Positions 32,290 through 33,790 of a DNA stretch of 33,790 bases are shown here, piece after piece. Source of the stretch: Pseudomonadota bacterium (GTDB taxonomy: Bacteria > Pseudomonadota > Alphaproteobacteria > Rhizobiales > Xanthobacteraceae). The notes beneath the pieces were generated by a model that saw only the letters and a list, made by a program, of their open reading frames with translations, did not search any database and was not told the DNA's origin. The position numbers and the translations under genes were made by a program. Within the stretch, counting starts at the first letter, position 1, and each line of letters starts with the position of its first letter. The stretch covers positions 1 through 33,790 of the forward strand of contig JAFECJ010000042.1 in assembly GCA_018242205.1 (NCBI GenBank). The letters are read 5' to 3'.

Positions 32290-33090
32290 TCAGGGCGCTA
32301 CAACGACAAGATCGCGACTGGCGACGGTCACCGGCATGGCGCCGGTGACCGGTCCCAGCGCGTAATCCTCGCCCAGTAGCGGTGTCACCTTGACGTCGGC
32401 GATGAGGCCGGCCTGCAACGACGGGTCGAAATAGCGCATCGCCTGCACATTGAGGTCGATGATGCGGCCCGGCTTGAGGGGGCCGACATCGTTGATCCGG
32501 ACGACGAGGCGTTTGTCGCCGGCCTCGACCAGTGCGTAGGCCGTCTGATAATTCCGGCCGAAGCGGACGCCGCCGAAGCGGTCGCGTAGATCGATCTGGA
32601 TCGCTGCCGTCCAGTCGTTGGCATCGTACTTCTCTCCGGACGCGGTTTCGGCATTGCCGGCATCGAGATCGGTCTTGTCGCCCGGATCGTACATCGACGC
32701 GGTGCCGGTTACGGCGACGTCCGCGGCCATCAATGGCCGAGCGTGCGACTCCGACGCAACGGCCGGCATGGGCAGGCTTCCGGTCGTCGCCGGTTTGGCG
32801 TCGAGCACGCCATCCGGCATGATGAAGGCGATCTGCGCCGGCGCCATTGGCAGGGCGGCGCCGAACCGTTCCGTGAACGACGGGCCGCGCCGGACCGACG
32901 TCATGTCCTGTTTCCTTGGAATCGCGACCGCGATCTCGGCGCTTTCGGTGGCGGCGCTGGCCGCCGCGTGGGCTTGCACGATGGTCGCCAGCGCAAGACA
33001 GACGGCGATCGCCGCTGTCGTCTTGGTGCCTACAACGCGCACGCCATTCCTGGTGCCGGCGCGCGGCCGCTCGAAGTCGATGACGGACAT
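32290..33090 (-). CDS. RlpA-like double-psi beta-barrel protein
   Basis: Secreted or membrane-anchored protein of 266 residues with an N-terminal hydrophobic segment (TTAAIAVCLALATIVQAHA) after an unusually long hydrophilic tail of about 24 residues. A Pro/Ala linker leads to a C-terminal RlpA-like barrel: GTASMYDPGDKTDL, ETASGEKYDANDWTAA, VVRINDVGPLKPGRIIDL (the Asp of RIND is the proposed catalytic acid) and the tail DYALGPVTGAMPVTVA. RlpA proteins cut or bind denuded peptidoglycan glycans at division septa. No SPOR domain is present, which is common in alphaproteobacteria. The start ATG 33090 gives the complete frame. Confidence 0.85.
   Translation of the reverse strand: MSVIDFERPRAGTRNGVRVVGTKTTAAIAVCLALATIVQAHAAASAATESAEIAVAIPRKQDMTSVRRGPSFTERFGAALPMAPAQIAFIMPDGVLDAKPATTGSLPMPAVASESHARPLMAADVAVTGTASMYDPGDKTDLDAGNAETASGEKYDANDWTAAIQIDLRDRFGGVRFGRNYQTAYALVEAGDKRLVVRINDVGPLKPGRIIDLNVQAMRYFDPSLQAGLIADVKVTPLLGEDYALGPVTGAMPVTVASRDLVVVAP
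32326..32350. repeat. Perfect inverted repeat inside the rlpA-like 3' end
   Basis: Ten-base arms GGTCACCGGC (32326-32335) and GCCGGTGACC (32341-32350) around ATGGC. It is 37 bases past the stop of the MetE-like gene and could act as a transcript-end hairpin for that gene, although no T-run follows. It encodes the PVTGAMPVT repeat of the RlpA-like protein. Confidence 0.4.
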
Positions 33091-33326
33091 TGGCCCCCCG
33101 GCTCAAGACGGTCGACGCCATCGATTGAACAGGGCGCGCGATAAGGCCGCGTAAAATCCTATCGTCAAAATCGCAGGAAAACGGGCCTCGCCATTTGCCG
33201 CGCGTTAAGCATGCCCGTCTCGACATGCCAATTGCCTCAATGCGATAGTGCGCGCGGCCACGGCCAAACACTGTCGGCACCGCGCGATTCTGCACCGGCG
33301 CGCCGGAAATAAAGAGCGTCCCGATA

Positions 33327-33790
33327 ATGCCCCTCGATCCCGACAAGCTTCTCGCTCAGCAAATTCTGCCAGTCGAACACACTTACGGTGAGAGGGATTG
33401 CATCCTCTACGCGCTGGGGCTGGGATTCGGTTACGACCCGCTCAACGAGGACGAGCTCGCGTTCGTTTACGAGAAGAACCTCAAGGCTCTACCAACCTTC
33501 CCGCTGGTGCTGGGCTTTGATCCTTCCTGGATGCAAGCCCCCGAATTCGGCCTGACCTGGAGTCATGTCGTGCATGGTGAGCAAACCGTCGTCCTGCACG
33601 CGCCCATTCCGCCGCGCGGCACCGTGATCGGCCAGGAACGCATCGTCGATGTTGTCGACAAGGGTGAGGGCAAAGGCGCGCTGCTTTATCACAATCGCAC
33701 GATCACCGAGAAGGCGACCGGCAAGCTCATTGCGACCTTGAAGCAGACCACGTTCTGCCGCGCGGACGGCGGCTTCGGCGGCCCCGCGCG
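33327..33790 (+). CDS. MaoC-like (R)-specific enoyl-CoA hydratase, N-terminal part (cut by right edge)
   Basis: The first 154 residues fit the N-terminal half of a MaoC/hydratase-2 hotdog protein that hydrates a trans-2-enoyl-CoA. It reads MPLDPDKLLAQQILPVEHTY, then YALGLGFGYDPLNEDELAFVYEKNLKALPTFPLVLGF and the hotdog core THVVHGEQTVVLHAPIPPRGTV-like strands. The catalytic Asp/His dyad normally lies in the C-terminal repeat, which is beyond the window. The start ATG 33327 has only a weak ribosome site. Family assignment rests on the recognisable N-terminal repeat of MFE-2 hydratases. A link to the aromatic or acyl-CoA genes is possible but unproved. Confidence 0.85.
   Translation, partial: MPLDPDKLLAQQILPVEHTYGERDCILYALGLGFGYDPLNEDELAFVYEKNLKALPTFPLVLGFDPSWMQAPEFGLTWSHVVHGEQTVVLHAPIPPRGTVIGQERIVDVVDKGEGKGALLYHNRTITEKATGKLIATLKQTTFCRADGGFGGPA

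Noticed and set aside
1..33790. tRNA, rRNA, CRISPR arrays, insertion sequences and prophage genes
   Set aside because: No cloverleaf, direct-repeat array, transposase or phage structural gene was recognised by reading both strands.

Overview
The window is about 33.8 kb of GC-rich DNA from an alphaproteobacterium. Gene content and intergenic repeats point to the Hyphomicrobiales (Rhizobiales), in the Bradyrhizobium / Rhodopseudomonas / Pseudolabrys neighbourhood. Signs are a GlnD-MutS backbone, RlpA and PBP1A envelope genes, and a Bradyrhizobium-type dispersed palindromic element at 10893-11010. The genus assignment is inference. No rRNA, tRNA, CRISPR, prophage or insertion sequence was seen.

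Left part (1-10.9 kb): mostly housekeeping. A PBP1A-type peptidoglycan synthase is cut by the left edge. It is followed by an exported DUF3108 protein, glnD (PII uridylyltransferase), a zinc alcohol dehydrogenase, a tandem pair of paralogous multispanning membrane proteins that overlap by ATGA, and mutS.

Middle part (11.0-25.9 kb): an aromatic-acid catabolic island. The minus-strand run, in transcription order, encodes a DUF3237 protein, a periplasmic solute-binding protein, an enoyl-CoA hydratase, two tandem feruloyl-CoA-synthetase-like ligases, a thiolase, a short-chain dehydrogenase, a SAM methyltransferase, a 4-hydroxybenzoyl-CoA-type thioesterase, an ACMSD-type amidohydrolase and an FAD aromatic hydroxylase. 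Diverging on the plus strand is pcaF-pcaH-pcaG (3-oxoadipyl-CoA thiolase and protocatechuate 3,4-dioxygenase), closed by a textbook terminator. Two nearly identical 21-bp palindromes lie upstream of the solute-binding protein and the first CoA ligase and look like operators for one unseen regulator.

Right part (26.2-33.8 kb): a one-carbon / O-demethylation module. It holds an HTH-methyltransferase gene, a MetF-like reductase, a LigM-like tetrahydrofolate-dependent vanillate O-demethylase (convergent with metF), a divergent GntR/FCD regulator and a MetE-C-terminal-like methyltransferase. An RlpA-like protein and the start of a MaoC-type dehydratase finish the window.

Together the genes read as a route for methoxylated hydroxycinnamates. 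Ferulate would be taken up and activated to its CoA thioester. The side chain would be shortened by hydratase, dehydrogenase and thiolase to vanilloyl-CoA, and the thioesterase would free vanillate. LigM would pass the methyl group to tetrahydrofolate, MetF would reoxidise the carrier, and protocatechuate would be opened by PcaHG. This is an inference from gene content. The distinctive points are the apparent beta-oxidative (rather than vanillin-forming) route, the tandem ligases with a divergent P-loop, the shared palindromes, and the methyltransferase genes around the demethylase.
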